NCBI GenBank assembly: GCA_029261875.1
Contig: JAJDAL010000013.1
Location: 41,268-105,267 of the forward strand
Reading direction: 5' to 3'
Source: Deltaproteobacteria bacterium
GTDB taxonomy: Bacteria; Myxococcota_A; UBA9160; JAJDAL01
Length of the DNA: 64,000 nt
Shown here: positions 8,687 through 18,056 of the stretch, in pieces
Numbering within the stretch: the first letter of the stretch is position 1
Layout: each line of letters begins with the position of its first letter
Program-made: the position numbers and the translations under genes
Notes under the pieces: model-generated
Seen by the model: the letters and a program-made list of their open reading frames with translations, nothing else
The model's database searches: none
What the model was told of the DNA's origin: nothing

Positions 8687-10099
8687 GCGCAGCGCGGCAC
8701 GGGCCGCGTAGTAGCCGCACATCCCGTGCACGCCCCCGCCCGGCGGCGTCGATGCGGAACACAAAAAGAGCTTCGGGTTGGGCGTCGTGTAGGGGTTCAA
8801 GCGCGCAACGGGCCGCGTGAAGAGTTGGGACAGATCCGCCGCACCGCCCGTCACCGCTCCACCCACGTAATTCGGGTTCAAGGCCTCGAAGTCGCCAGGG
8901 GTGGTGACGTGACGCGCCAACACGCAATCGCGAAACCCCGGCGCGAAACGTTCGATCTGCGCCTCGATGGCCGCGGTGCGATCTTCCGTCGAACCCGAGG
9001 GTACGTGGCAATACGCGTAGCCCGTGTGTTGCCCGGAGGGTGCGCGGGTCGAATCCGCATGACTCTGCTGGCACAGGATCAAATAGGGATTCGGGTGGTG
9101 GCGCCCGTTCCACGCGTCGCGTTCGGAAGCCGCGATCTCTTCGAGCGTTCCGCCCACGTGAACCGTCGACGCCTGTCCGACCGCCGGATCTTTCCACGGG
9201 ATGGGTCCCGAGAGCGCCCAGTCGACCTTGAAGGTGCCCGGTCCGTAGCGGTAGCGAAGCAATCGCGCGCGATAGCGCGGCGGGATGGCGGCACCGACGA
9301 TTTCGACGAAAGGCCGAGGCGCCAGATCGAACAGCACCGCGCGCGCTTCGGGCAGGTCATCCATGGAGTGCACGGGTCGTCCGACTTCGATCCTTCCTCC
9401 CAGGGATTCGAAGTACGCCCCCATGGCGCGCGCGATGGACTCCGAGCCGCCGCGCGCACAGGGCCAGTCCGCGACATGTGCGGTGATGGAGAAGATCAGT
9501 CCCAGCGCGGATGTCAGCCACGTCTCGAGGGGCAGAACGGAATGCCCCGCACAACCGGCGAACAGCGCGCGCGCCTCGCGGGTCTCGAAATTCCGACGGG
9601 CGAAGCGCGTGGCCGGTTGCCACGCGTGCCAACCGAAGCGCGCCATTTGAATCGGCCGCTTGGGAAGCGGGCGCAAGGGGCCCAGCAGGTCTTCGAGCAA
9701 GTCGTGGGGATAACGCAAGAAGGGCTCCATCAAGCGGCGCCAACGCGGCCCGTCGGAGCCCAGGCGCTCTGCTGTGGCGTCCAGGGAACGCACCAACAAC
9801 GGAGCCGGCCCGTCGTCGAGCGGGTGCGCGACGCTGGCGGAAAAGGGAACCCAATCGAGGCCGTGATCGCGAAGCGGAAGTTGGCGGAGATAGGGCGAGA
9901 GCACACCCATCGGATGAATGGCCGAGCACTCATCGTGGAGAAAACCCGGCAGGGTCAGCTCGCGCGTCCGCATTCCTCCCCCGATGGCATCTCGGGCTTC
10001 CAGAAGGAGCACGCGGCAATCGTTGCGCGCCAATTCGATGGCGGCCGCCAGCCCATTCGGACCCGACCCCACCACCACCGCATCCCAGTGTTCAACCAT
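8675..10099 (-). CDS. FAD-dependent oxidoreductase, phytoene desaturase/CrtI-like
   Basis: 474 residues from ATG 10099. The dinucleotide-binding motif VVVGSGPNGLAAAIEL is at the N terminus, followed by LLLEARDAIGGGMRT, and the C terminus carries the family motif around PGGGVHGMCGYYAARAAL. This is the NAD(P)/FAD amine-oxidase-like superfamily that includes carotenoid desaturases and isomerases and retinol saturase. It should catalyse a flavin-dependent desaturation, saturation or isomerisation of a hydrophobic substrate. It stands alone on its strand and diverges from the esterase gene by 38 bp. Given the carotenoid oxygenases later in the window, a polyene substrate is tempting but unproven. 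Confidence 0.88.
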   Translation of the reverse strand: MVEHWDAVVVGSGPNGLAAAIELARNDCRVLLLEARDAIGGGMRTRELTLPGFLHDECSAIHPMGVLSPYLRQLPLRDHGLDWVPFSASVAHPLDDGPAPLLVRSLDATAERLGSDGPRWRRLMEPFLRYPHDLLEDLLGPLRPLPKRPIQMARFGWHAWQPATRFARRNFETREARALFAGCAGHSVLPLETWLTSALGLIFSITAHVADWPCARGGSESIARAMGAYFESLGGRIEVGRPVHSMDDLPEARAVLFDLAPRPFVEIVGAAIPPRYRARLLRYRYGPGTFKVDWALSGPIPWKDPAVGQASTVHVGGTLEEIAASERDAWNGRHHPNPYLILCQQSHADSTRAPSGQHTGYAYCHVPSGSTEDRTAAIEAQIERFAPGFRDCVLARHVTTPGDFEALNPNYVGGAVTGGAADLSQLFTRPVARLNPYTTPNPKLFLCSASTPPGGGVHGMCGYYAARAALRRLR

Positions 10100-10137
10100 G
10101 GCGATCAAGATAGCCGCTCGTGGTACTCTGGCGCGCC

Positions 10138-11157
10138 ATGAGCCCGACTCAAACACTTCAGGTTCTCCGGATCTCCCTGTCTGCCCTCGCCGAGGTTCTG
10201 CTCGGTCGACTTCGCCGGGGTGCTGCGCGGCCGGGGTGGAGCCTGCGCACGGAAATCGCCGCCACCCTCGGACGCAAGACCGTCGCCTCGTCGGAGCGCT
10301 ACGGGATCCCCTGGCTGCGCGCAGTTCAAGAATCGGCACGGGCGGTCTCCGCAGCGGAAAAGCGCGTCCGGTTTTCGCCGGTGGATGCGGGCGGCGTCGC
10401 GGCGCAATGGTGCGAACCCGAGCCGGGAGCCGCGGAGAACACCCTGCTCTATCTGCACGGCGGCGGCTACGTGATCGGTTCCGTTCGATCCCACCGAGAG
10501 GTTGTGGCCGATCTTGCGCTGGGTGTGAACGCCCGGGTTTTGGCCGTCGATTACCGGCTTTCTCCGGAACACCGCTTTCCCGCGGCGCAAGACGACTGCT
10601 TGACCGCCGCGCGCTGGTTGCTCCAGCAGGGTGTTGCCCCGCACCGGTTTGCGCTCGCGGGCGATTCCGCGGGCGGCGCCCTGTGCGTCGCGACGCTCAT
10701 GGCGCTGCGCGACGCGGGCGAACCGCAACCCGCCAGCGCGTTCCTGATTTCGCCGTGGACGGATCCCCTGGCCGCAGGGGGTAGCCTCGATCGCCACGAG
10801 CCCTTCGACGTTCTCACCCGAAAACTCCTGACGGACTGGATCGAGATTCACGCGCCCGGAGCGGCGCGCGACCCCCGATTGTCGGTCCTGAACGCAAAGC
10901 TCGATTCCATCGCGCCCCTGCTCATTCACGCGGCGGGCGCAGAAATTTTACTGGACCAGATCCGCGAATTTGCGGGTCGCGCCCGTACGGCGGGGGTGGA
11001 CGTCGAGTTCGTGGTTTTCGACGACATGTTTCACGATTTTCATCTGCTGGCGTCGCTGTTGCCGCAGGCACGCACCGCGATGGATGAGGCCAGCCGCTGG
11101 CTGCAGCGCAAACTCGACGCGAACGATTCGACCATCGAAACCGGAGCCCGCCATTGA
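10138..11157 (+). CDS. Alpha/beta hydrolase, hormone-sensitive-lipase family esterase
   Basis: 339 residues from ATG 10138; a GTG at 10120 is an alternative and neither has a strong ribosome site. The HSL hallmark HGGG (YLHGGGYVIGS) forms the oxyanion hole. GDSAGGAL holds the nucleophilic Ser, and the acid and His lie in the C-terminal part (AEILLDQ and DDMFHDFHL). It should hydrolyse short- to medium-chain esters. The downstream dehydrogenase gene starts at a TTG overlapping its stop, so the pair is coupled; an ester hydrolysed to a hydroxy-acid and then oxidised is a reasonable but inferred scheme. Confidence 0.92.
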   Translation: MSPTQTLQVLRISLSALAEVLLGRLRRGAARPGWSLRTEIAATLGRKTVASSERYGIPWLRAVQESARAVSAAEKRVRFSPVDAGGVAAQWCEPEPGAAENTLLYLHGGGYVIGSVRSHREVVADLALGVNARVLAVDYRLSPEHRFPAAQDDCLTAARWLLQQGVAPHRFALAGDSAGGALCVATLMALRDAGEPQPASAFLISPWTDPLAAGGSLDRHEPFDVLTRKLLTDWIEIHAPGAARDPRLSVLNAKLDSIAPLLIHAAGAEILLDQIREFAGRARTAGVDVEFVVFDDMFHDFHLLASLLPQARTAMDEASRWLQRKLDANDSTIETGARH

Positions 11158-12218
11158 CCAAGACCGTCGCACTCATTCCCGGAGAAGAAGCAGCGCCCGA
11201 AGCCTTCGAACCCACGGTCGCACTGCTCGATCACCTGCGCTTGGGACTCGAATGGGTTCGCCCGCCGGTCGGGAACTCCGCCCAGGAGACCCACGGATCG
11301 ACTTTTCCCAAGCAAGCGCGCGAGATGATCGATGCGGCGGATACGACGTTCTTTGGCGCCACCAGCGGTGCCAGCGCGCCCGCCCTGTTCTACTTGCGTT
11401 GGGGCAAGCTCACCTACGCGAATGTTCGGCCGGCCCGCTATTTCCGCGGCGCCAAAAGTCCGCTCGCAAAACCCGACGGCATCGATTTCGTGATCGTGCG
11501 GGAAAATCTCGAAGATCTGTACACCTTTGCCGAGGGCGATCTCGAACAACTCGCTCCCGCCAACCTCATGAGCGGAACCTGGCGACGCCCCCTCCACGAG
11601 CTGGCGCCCGGACGCTTTGCGGTCAAGGTCATTACGGAAGCGGGCTCCGAACGGATCGTTCGCTTCGCCTTCGAGCTCGCGCGTCAGCGGCGCGAGGACG
11701 GTTGCCCGGGACGCGTGGCATGCGGGACCAAACACAACATGCTTCCCCGTTCGGATGCCCTGTTCCGGGACATCGCCCTGCGCGTGGCGGAGGAATACGA
11801 CGACATCCCCTTCGAGTCGTATTTCATCGACGATCTCGCCCACCGACTGGTCGCGACGCCGCACGCCTTCGATGTGGTGGTGATGCCCAATCTCTACGGC
11901 GACATTCTCTCGGATGCCGCCGCCGCCCTGATTGGCGGCCTCGGTCTGGCCGCCAGCGGGTGTTACGGGGAGAACTACGCGTATTTCGAATCCGCCCACG
12001 GCACCGCGCCGGACATCGAGGGCCAGGGCATCATCAACCCGACGGCGATGATTCTCTCGGCGGCGATGATGCTCGGGTACCTGGAACTGCCAGAAGCCGG
12101 CTGCGCACTGGTGGATGCAGTCACCGCGGTATACGCGGAAGGCAAAGCGCTGACCCGCGATCAAGGCGGTTCCGCGTCGACGGAGGCGTTCTGCGCCGCC
12201 GTGGCGGAGCGGCTCTAG
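11154..12218 (+). CDS. Isocitrate/isopropylmalate dehydrogenase family protein
   Basis: 354 residues from TTG 11154, with GGAG 7 bases upstream and a TTGA overlap with the esterase stop. The family expects NAD(P)-dependent oxidative decarboxylation of a 2-hydroxyacid. Visible motifs are LTYANVRPARYF (compare the YANxRP of LeuB), VRENLEDLYTFAEG, the Lys/Asn region KHNMLP, the metal-binding MPNLYGDILSDAAAALIGGLG, and the cofactor loop AHGTAPDIEGQGIINPTAMILS. The order and length are normal. No leuC/leuD genes are nearby, so a leucine-pathway role is unlikely; a catabolic hydroxyacid such as a tartrate- or malate-type compound fits better. Confidence 0.88.
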   Translation: MTKTVALIPGEEAAPEAFEPTVALLDHLRLGLEWVRPPVGNSAQETHGSTFPKQAREMIDAADTTFFGATSGASAPALFYLRWGKLTYANVRPARYFRGAKSPLAKPDGIDFVIVRENLEDLYTFAEGDLEQLAPANLMSGTWRRPLHELAPGRFAVKVITEAGSERIVRFAFELARQRREDGCPGRVACGTKHNMLPRSDALFRDIALRVAEEYDDIPFESYFIDDLAHRLVATPHAFDVVVMPNLYGDILSDAAAALIGGLGLAASGCYGENYAYFESAHGTAPDIEGQGIINPTAMILSAAMMLGYLELPEAGCALVDAVTAVYAEGKALTRDQGGSASTEAFCAAVAERL

Positions 12219-13076
12219 TCAATACGGAACGTCGCCCTGCACGGTGATTCGGTTCATCTCGCGGCGAAACCCAGCGTAGTCATTCAACGCGTAATGCTGA
12301 ACGGCGCGGTTGTCCCAGATGGCCAGCGAACCCACCGTCCATTGAAACCGCATGGTGAATGGCGGCGCGGTCGCGTGTTGATACAGGAAATTCATCAACG
12401 GTTGACTCTCGTGGACCCGCATGCCCTCGAAACGTTCCACGTGGGGAAGATCGAGGTAGAGCGCTTTGCGGCCGGTTTCCGGGTGGGTACGAACCACCGG
12501 GTGGAGAAAGCGCGCTTCCCCTTTCGAATCGTCTTGCTGCATCTTCATCGGGTGATCTGCTTTGCGATACACCCCCGACGCACCGTGCACCTTCGAAGCC
12601 GTGAAGACGGCCTTGAGGCCGTCGAGTATTTGCTTCATTCCCGAAGACAAGGCGTCGTAGGCGGCGGTCATGTTGGCGAACAGCGTGTCTCCCCCGCGCG
12701 GAGGAATCTGGATGGCGTAGAGAAGCGTCGCCTTGCAGGGCTTCTCCTGATACGACATGTCCGAGTGCCACCCCCCACCGAAGTTGAACTTCGTGTCTTC
12801 CTCTTTGATGATCGGAATCACGTGCGGGTGACCGGGCAAGGGTTCGATGAAGGGATACGTGTCGAGCTCGCCGAATTGTTCCGCGAAGGCGGTCATCTGC
12901 GCCGGTGAAATGCGTTGGTCGCGAAAGAACAACACGTGGTGGTCGAGCCATGCCCGGTGGATTTCCTCGAAGGTGGCGTCGTCCACGCCGGCGGCGAGAT
13001 TCACGCCTTCGACGCTGGCTCCCAGCGCACCGCTGCTGGGCACGACTTTGATTCGCCCATAGGATTGTTCGTTCAC
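12219..13076 (-). CDS. TauD/TfdA-family Fe(II)/2-oxoglutarate dioxygenase
   Basis: 285 residues from GTG 13076, chosen because GGGGGAGG lies 7 bases upstream; an ATG at 13097 would sit over that ribosome site. The facial triad appears as WHSDMSY (HxD) and the distal His in AVQHYALNDY, with the 2-oxoglutarate Arg in FRREMNR. NRAVQHYALNDYAGFRRE is the typical taurine/2,4-D dioxygenase end. It hydroxylates its substrate with cleavage of 2-oxoglutarate to succinate. The stop abuts the opposing dehydrogenase stop with no gap. Substrate unknown; no sulfonate transporter is nearby. Confidence 0.92.
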   Translation of the reverse strand: MNEQSYGRIKVVPSSGALGASVEGVNLAAGVDDATFEEIHRAWLDHHVLFFRDQRISPAQMTAFAEQFGELDTYPFIEPLPGHPHVIPIIKEEDTKFNFGGGWHSDMSYQEKPCKATLLYAIQIPPRGGDTLFANMTAAYDALSSGMKQILDGLKAVFTASKVHGASGVYRKADHPMKMQQDDSKGEARFLHPVVRTHPETGRKALYLDLPHVERFEGMRVHESQPLMNFLYQHATAPPFTMRFQWTVGSLAIWDNRAVQHYALNDYAGFRREMNRITVQGDVPY

Positions 13077-13136
13077 GGAGTGACCTCCCCCGCCCATCCT
13101 ACACCCGCCGCCGCCCAGAATGCTCGCGCGCTGTCT

Positions 13137-13601
13137 CTATTGGGATTCTGGAGCCTTCTCGCGCACGAAGGGGCGCGTCTGCTTCGTGGAGATAATGCGC
13201 GCCGTTTTCGGGTCGAGCTGCATGCGTTGAATCGCCACCACGAGTCCATCGATTTCCGGCCGGGCGGCAAAGAGCGTTTGGGCGAGTTCGTCCGGGGGGA
13301 GTAGCTTGCCGAGCGCGGGGCGATCGCGACGAAACCGATGCAGGGCATCGCGCGCAAAGGCGGGCAACGCGGTTTCGTCCATCGGTGTGAGGCCACCGCC
13401 CGGCGCGGGTTCCAAGGGGACGACCACCGTGCCCGTCCAGGTCGCATACATGGCGAACCCGGCGAACTTCCACGGATCGATTTCGAAGCGCGTCACCAAC
13501 TGTCGCTGAACCACAGGCCACAGCGCCAGGCTGCACAGAATCCCCAGCAAGACGCGCGCCTTGGCGACGGAAGCCGGTGCGGCTTTGGATCTGGCCTTCA
13601 T
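13137..13601 (-). CDS. Small membrane-associated hypothetical protein
   Basis: 154 residues from ATG 13601, which overlaps the stop of the HTTM-like gene (ATGA). One hydrophobic segment near residues 14-30 (ARVLLGILCSLALWPVV) should anchor it, followed by a soluble domain with WKFAGFAMYATW and a basic C terminus rich in Lys, Thr and Arg. It matches no family I can name. The coupling suggests it is a partner of the upstream multi-spanning protein. Confidence 0.75.
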   Translation of the reverse strand: MKARSKAAPASVAKARVLLGILCSLALWPVVQRQLVTRFEIDPWKFAGFAMYATWTGTVVVPLEPAPGGGLTPMDETALPAFARDALHRFRRDRPALGKLLPPDELAQTLFAARPEIDGLVVAIQRMQLDPKTARIISTKQTRPFVREKAPESQ

Positions 13602-14503
13602 CGAAGCTTCCAAAGCCGCGGGTCACCGGGGATGGAATCCGCGGTCGCGAGCAGTGCGTAGACGAGAAACAACGCGACGAAGGGAAACAGCCTTCGCGCA
13701 ACCTTCGCATCGAAGAACAACATCAGGAGGTGGAGGAACAACAATGCGAATCCGATTTCCAAGGCCGCCATTTCGATGGCCAGCACCAGGGCGATCGCAC
13801 CCAAGGCAGCCAGGTGGCGCACGCGGGACAGCAAGGCCAGGAGGGGGAACCCCATCTCGCCGACCCAGACCGCGTTCGACGCCAGGGCGAACAACGGACT
13901 TTCGAGACGGAACGGCCCCGACCCCGTGCGCCACAGGTCGTAACCCGCGACCCGCGAAATCTCTTCGGGGGAGACCAACATCCGAAAGAAAACCGCAAAG
14001 GGTTCTTGGATGGCGATCATCAGTGCCAGAAAATCACCGCGGAAATAATGACCGTAGAGCAGCTTCTGCAACCCCGCCCAGAAGAGCACGATCATCGTCA
14101 GCCAGCGCAGCCCCTGGAGTACCGAAGTGGCGTCGCGGCGCTCGCGCGCACCGAGCAGCGCAAGCATCGTGAAAGAAAGAAATTCGACGACGTGGTGGTT
14201 CGCCACATGGGGCGCACGCCAGGCGAATTGAACCAAGAGAACCGGCAAGACGATCCGCGGAGCCAGCCAAGCCCACTTCGCGCTGAAGCTCTGGGCCAAC
14301 CCGAACCAAATCACACACGCACAGGCGGTGAGCAATCCGGCGTCGGTTTCCGCGTAGGCGATCCAAAGAAAACTTCGCACGGAAGCGTACAGCAGGAGAA
14401 ACTGGCGGAACGTCCGCAGCGACGACGCCGCCGCGACATCGTCGACCGTCCCCATCTGCCCCAAGACCCGCAGGGAAATCGCTCCGGACACGGCTCGCGT
14501 CAA
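13598..14503 (-). CDS. HTTM-like multi-spanning membrane protein
   Basis: 301 residues from TTG 14503 (TTGA overlap with the upstream gene); ATG 14455 is an alternative start. There are about seven or more hydrophobic segments, and the stretch FWAGLQKLLYGHYFRGDF resembles the Kxxx(x)W/Y-G region of the HTTM family, the bacterial relatives of vitamin K-dependent gamma-carboxylase. Aromatic and basic residues cluster between helices. Role unknown. It sits between a DapB-like dehydrogenase and a small anchored protein, with both junctions overlapping, so the three are one operon. Confidence 0.75.
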   Translation of the reverse strand: MTRAVSGAISLRVLGQMGTVDDVAAASSLRTFRQFLLLYASVRSFLWIAYAETDAGLLTACACVIWFGLAQSFSAKWAWLAPRIVLPVLLVQFAWRAPHVANHHVVEFLSFTMLALLGARERRDATSVLQGLRWLTMIVLFWAGLQKLLYGHYFRGDFLALMIAIQEPFAVFFRMLVSPEEISRVAGYDLWRTGSGPFRLESPLFALASNAVWVGEMGFPLLALLSRVRHLAALGAIALVLAIEMAALEIGFALLFLHLLMLFFDAKVARRLFPFVALFLVYALLATADSIPGDPRLWKLR

Positions 14504-15561
14504 GCCCTTGCGACGAGGCCTTTCCCGGTGATGAGCGGGAGGTCGAGGGTGCTGAGCGGCCGGGCTTCCGCCGCAACCACCGACGGAATGGCGTTGACGA
14601 TCCGCGTTGCCGTCAAGACCACGCCGCCGACCGCATGGTCTCCGTGCTCATCTTCCATGTCGAGCCGGCACACCATCCGCGGCACACCTTCCACGAAGAT
14701 GTGATAGCCACCCTCGCTCCGGGGCCAATCCGGCGCCAGATCGTCCGACATGCGGGTGACGTGCTCCACGATGAGGCGCGGGACTCCGTCCACGATGCCC
14801 TGCACTTCGAAGCGCAGTGCCGCGCGCGTCCCGTGGGCGATGGTCCCCATGGGCGTCTCGATGTCGCGTGGGGCCGGCAGGCATTCGTACCACTGACGAA
14901 TCTCATCGAGTTCGACGCCGAGCCCCTCGGCGAGCAAGCGGATAGTTCCCCCCCAAGCCACGGTCAAGGTGCCGGGCATGAGAAGGATGGGGATTTCGTC
15001 CATGGGCTTCCCGAACCCCATGGTGCCGAGTACCACTTCGGGTTGATCGTAGGTCGCGTAGTTGACGATCTCCTGAATCCGAATCTCGGTCCAGCGCTCG
15101 CAGAGTCCGGACAGGGTCAGGGGCAAGAGATCGTTGGCGAATCCGGGATCGATCCCCGAAAAGAACACCGATGCGTCGCCCTCTCGGCACGCTTCCGAAA
15201 GCCGCTGCTCGATTTCCGGACCGAGGTGCGAGGGATGTACCAGAGGAACGAGAGAACTCGACACGACGTTCTTGCCGGCGCGCAAAATGCGGCACACATC
15301 GTCGACGGCTTCCATCAAACGGAGATCCGCGGTGGCGGTATACACCACACAATCCGCGTCGAGATCGAGCAGCGCGTCGGCGTCGTTCGTCGCCACGATG
15401 CCCACGGGCGCTTGCCCGCAGAGCTCGCCCGCGTCCATTCCCGCCTTCTTCTCGCTGTGGACCCAGAGTCCCACCAGCTCCAGTTCGGGGTGATTGATCA
15501 CGGCGCGCAGACTGAATGCGCCGACATTCCCGGTACTCCACTGAATCACGCGATAGGCCAT
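14500..15561 (-). CDS. DapB-like NAD(P)-dependent dehydrogenase
   Basis: 353 residues from ATG 15561 with GGAGGAG upstream. The N terminus VIQWSTGNVGAFSLRAVINHPELELVG is the Rossmann start of the dihydrodipicolinate-reductase-like family that includes 2,4-diaminopentanoate dehydrogenase and many actinobacterial 'NAD(P)H-dependent amine dehydrogenase' proteins. VVYTATADLR and KNVVSSSLVPLVHP are family-like, and the C-terminal two thirds is an alpha/beta domain with FFSGIDPGFANDLLPL. No lysine biosynthesis gene is nearby, so a catabolic reduction or oxidation is more likely than DapB function. First gene of a three-gene overlapping operon and divergent from the monooxygenase gene. Confidence 0.82.
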   Translation of the reverse strand: MAYRVIQWSTGNVGAFSLRAVINHPELELVGLWVHSEKKAGMDAGELCGQAPVGIVATNDADALLDLDADCVVYTATADLRLMEAVDDVCRILRAGKNVVSSSLVPLVHPSHLGPEIEQRLSEACREGDASVFFSGIDPGFANDLLPLTLSGLCERWTEIRIQEIVNYATYDQPEVVLGTMGFGKPMDEIPILLMPGTLTVAWGGTIRLLAEGLGVELDEIRQWYECLPAPRDIETPMGTIAHGTRAALRFEVQGIVDGVPRLIVEHVTRMSDDLAPDWPRSEGGYHIFVEGVPRMVCRLDMEDEHGDHAVGGVVLTATRIVNAIPSVVAAEARPLSTLDLPLITGKGLVARA

Positions 15562-15644
15562 GGGGGGGCTCCTCCTAGGGCTGGGACTGTAGCTCGGATC
15601 GCCGGGGGGTCTGCATATCCGAGGGGAACCGATATCCTTTCGCC

Positions 15645-17108
15645 ATGCGTTCTCCCGACTTCCCCATCGCGATCATCGGAGCTGGGTTCGCGGGCATCGG
15701 CACCGCGATCCAGCTGAAAAAGGCCGGCATCCTTTCCTTCACGATCTTCGAGCGCGCCAGCGAGATCGGAGGAACCTGGCGGGACAACACCTACCCGGGC
15801 TGCGCTTGCGACGTTCCCTCCCAGGTCTACTCCTTTTCCTTCGAGCCGAATCCGAATTGGAGCCGCGGTTTTTCCGAGGCACCGGAGATCCAGCAATATC
15901 TGCTCGACTGCGTCGAGAAGCACAAGCTGCGGCCCCACCTGCGACTCGATACGGCGATTCGCGAGGCCCGCTTCGACGAAGCAGAGGGGATCTGGACCCT
16001 CACGACGGATTGTGGCGAGACCGTTACCGCGCGCGTGGTCATTTCGGGAGTCGGAGGTCTCGTCGATCCGTCCCTTCCCGACATCAAGGGGATCCAGAGC
16101 TTCACGGGCGAATTGTTCCACACCGCGCGCTGGGAACACGAGATCGATCTCACCGGAAAGAACGTCGCGGTGATCGGTACCGGGGCTTCGGCGGTTCAAG
16201 TCGTCCCCGCCATTGCGCCCGAAGTCAACAAGCTGACGGTTTTCCAGCGAACGGCCGCCTGGGTGATGCCCAAGGGCGACCGGGTGATTCCAGAGAAAGT
16301 CAAAGCGCGATTCCGACGCTTTCCGTGGCTTCAGCGTTGGGTGCGTTCGCTGATGTTTGCCTTCAGCGAGTTTCTCGGATTCTTCATCATCTTGCATTCA
16401 CCGCTCTCCAAGCTTCCGGAGCGCGTCTCCCTCAAGCATCTCAAACAAAGCGTTCCGGACCCGGGGACGCGAGCCAAGCTGAGACCGAAATTCGAGTTCG
16501 GGTGCAAGCGCATGCTGATCTCCGATGATTACTGGTCGACCTTCGCGCGAGACAACGTGGAGCTCGTGACCGATTCCATCGAAGAGATCCGTGCGGACGG
16601 CATCGAAACCGGCGACGGAACCCAACACCCCGTCGACAGCATCATTCTCGCGACCGGATTTGCAGTCGGGCTCGCGGCCGCCCCGTTTCCCATCGCGGGA
16701 AAGAATGGCCTCTCCCTGAACGACGCGTGGTCCAAGGGCGCGGTGGCGTACAAAGGCATGACGGTTTCGGGTTTCCCGAACTGGTTCATCATCATGGGAC
16801 CGAATACCGGCCCTGGGCACACGTCGGTTCTCGTCTACACCGAGGCGCAGATTCACTACATCCTACAGGCCGTAAAGAAGATCATCGGCGACGATCTCAA
16901 GTATGTGGACGTAAAGCAGCGCGTCCAAGACACCTACAACGAAGGAATCCAAGGACGGATGAAGTACACGTCCTGGAGCGCGGGCGGCTGCAACAGTTGG
17001 TATCTCAGCGAAGACGGCAGCAATCACGCGCTCTTCCCTGGACTCGCGAGCGAATACGTGATGCGGGCGCGCCGCTTCGTGCCGTCGGAGTACCACCTCG
17101 TCAAATGA
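15645..17108 (+). CDS. Flavin-containing Baeyer-Villiger-type monooxygenase
   Basis: 487 residues. The FAD motif GAGFAGIG lies near residue 11, the NADPH motif GTGASAVQ near 180, and between them is FTGELFHTARWE, which fits the Baeyer-Villiger fingerprint FxGxxxHxxxW. EIGGTWRDNTYPGCACDVPSQVYSFSFEPNP is the typical BVMO start after the first Rossmann strand. It should insert oxygen beside a ketone to give an ester or lactone using NADPH and O2. A neighbouring HSL esterase could hydrolyse such an ester, though it is 4 kb away. It stands alone on its strand, 83 bp from the divergent DapB-like gene. Confidence 0.93.
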   Translation: MRSPDFPIAIIGAGFAGIGTAIQLKKAGILSFTIFERASEIGGTWRDNTYPGCACDVPSQVYSFSFEPNPNWSRGFSEAPEIQQYLLDCVEKHKLRPHLRLDTAIREARFDEAEGIWTLTTDCGETVTARVVISGVGGLVDPSLPDIKGIQSFTGELFHTARWEHEIDLTGKNVAVIGTGASAVQVVPAIAPEVNKLTVFQRTAAWVMPKGDRVIPEKVKARFRRFPWLQRWVRSLMFAFSEFLGFFIILHSPLSKLPERVSLKHLKQSVPDPGTRAKLRPKFEFGCKRMLISDDYWSTFARDNVELVTDSIEEIRADGIETGDGTQHPVDSIILATGFAVGLAAAPFPIAGKNGLSLNDAWSKGAVAYKGMTVSGFPNWFIIMGPNTGPGHTSVLVYTEAQIHYILQAVKKIIGDDLKYVDVKQRVQDTYNEGIQGRMKYTSWSAGGCNSWYLSEDGSNHALFPGLASEYVMRARRFVPSEYHLVK

Positions 17109-17121
17109 GGATGGCCGCGCG

Positions 17122-17949
17122 CTAGACCGGACGCTCCCCTTCGATCGTGACTCGCTCCATTCGGCGGTTCGCCTGGAGGTTGTCCGCAACCGCTCGATGT
17201 TGCGTACAGCGGTTGTCCCAAAGGGCGAGCGAATTCTTCTGCCAACGGAAGCGGACGGTGAATTCGGGCGTCGCCATGTGGTGGTACAGGAAACCCAGAA
17301 TCGCCTGACTTTCCGGCAAACTCATTCCCTTGATCTTGCGCGTAAACGCGCTGTTGACGTAGAGGGCTTTGCGTCCCGTCACCGGATGCGTACGCACGAC
17401 CGGGTGAAGCGCGCTGGGAGGACGATCCGCCGGTGCCTTGCTCTCGGACGGATAGGCACCCCGGGAGAAGGTTGCCGCCGTATCGTGCACCGCCTGGAGT
17501 TCGGACATCAGGCGCTGCATCTTGTCGGACAGGGCCTCGTACGCGGCATACATGCTGGCCCACATGGTGTCGCCACCATGGGTGGGAACTTCGATCCCGC
17601 GCAACACCGACGCCATGGGGGGTGTTTCGAGAAACGAAACGTCGCTGTGCCAGCCCGACGCCACGAACGGCCGATCTGCATTGCTCTCGAACACGACGAC
17701 CTCCGGATGCCCCTCGCTGCCGCGATTCTGCAAGAAGGCGTGCACTTGCAGCGGCCCGATCCGCTCGCCGAAGGCTTTGTGGTGTTCGGGTTCGAGGTTC
17801 TGGTCTCGGAAGAACAAGACCTGGTGCTCCATCCAAGCCTGGTCGATCTCGCGAAAGCTCTCGTCGTCCAGATCTCGCAGATCGACCCCCGAAACCTCGG
17901 CCCCCAAAGCCCCGGCAACCGGGGTTACGGAAATGCGTCGATACGTCAT
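17122..17949 (-). CDS. TauD/TfdA-family dioxygenase (second copy)
   Basis: 275 residues from ATG 17949 with GGGAG upstream; the frame extends further but that part overlaps the promoter region and is not conserved. The HxD motif is in GWHSDVSFLETPP, the distal His in CTQHRAVADN, and the Arg in NRRMERVTIEG. It shares the same domain order as the enzyme at 12219 (for example HPVVRTHPVTGRKALYVN versus HPVVRTHPETGRKALYLD), so the two are paralogues with clearly diverged active-site surroundings. It is divergent from the cyclic-nucleotide-binding protein, whose gene begins 107 bp away. Confidence 0.92.
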   Translation of the reverse strand: MTYRRISVTPVAGALGAEVSGVDLRDLDDESFREIDQAWMEHQVLFFRDQNLEPEHHKAFGERIGPLQVHAFLQNRGSEGHPEVVVFESNADRPFVASGWHSDVSFLETPPMASVLRGIEVPTHGGDTMWASMYAAYEALSDKMQRLMSELQAVHDTAATFSRGAYPSESKAPADRPPSALHPVVRTHPVTGRKALYVNSAFTRKIKGMSLPESQAILGFLYHHMATPEFTVRFRWQKNSLALWDNRCTQHRAVADNLQANRRMERVTIEGERPV

Positions 17950-18056
17950 GGCGATTCTCCCAAGGTGATTGGACCCATTCATTATAACCCCGGAACTACA
18001 AGGAAACCCGGAGACGCCGCCCCACGCCTCAAGGCCCACTGCCTCCCCGTCGATCC

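Noticed and set aside
11040..12164. A 374-residue minus-strand frame opposite the isopropylmalate-dehydrogenase-like gene
   Set aside because: Antisense shadow of a gene with complete family motifs.
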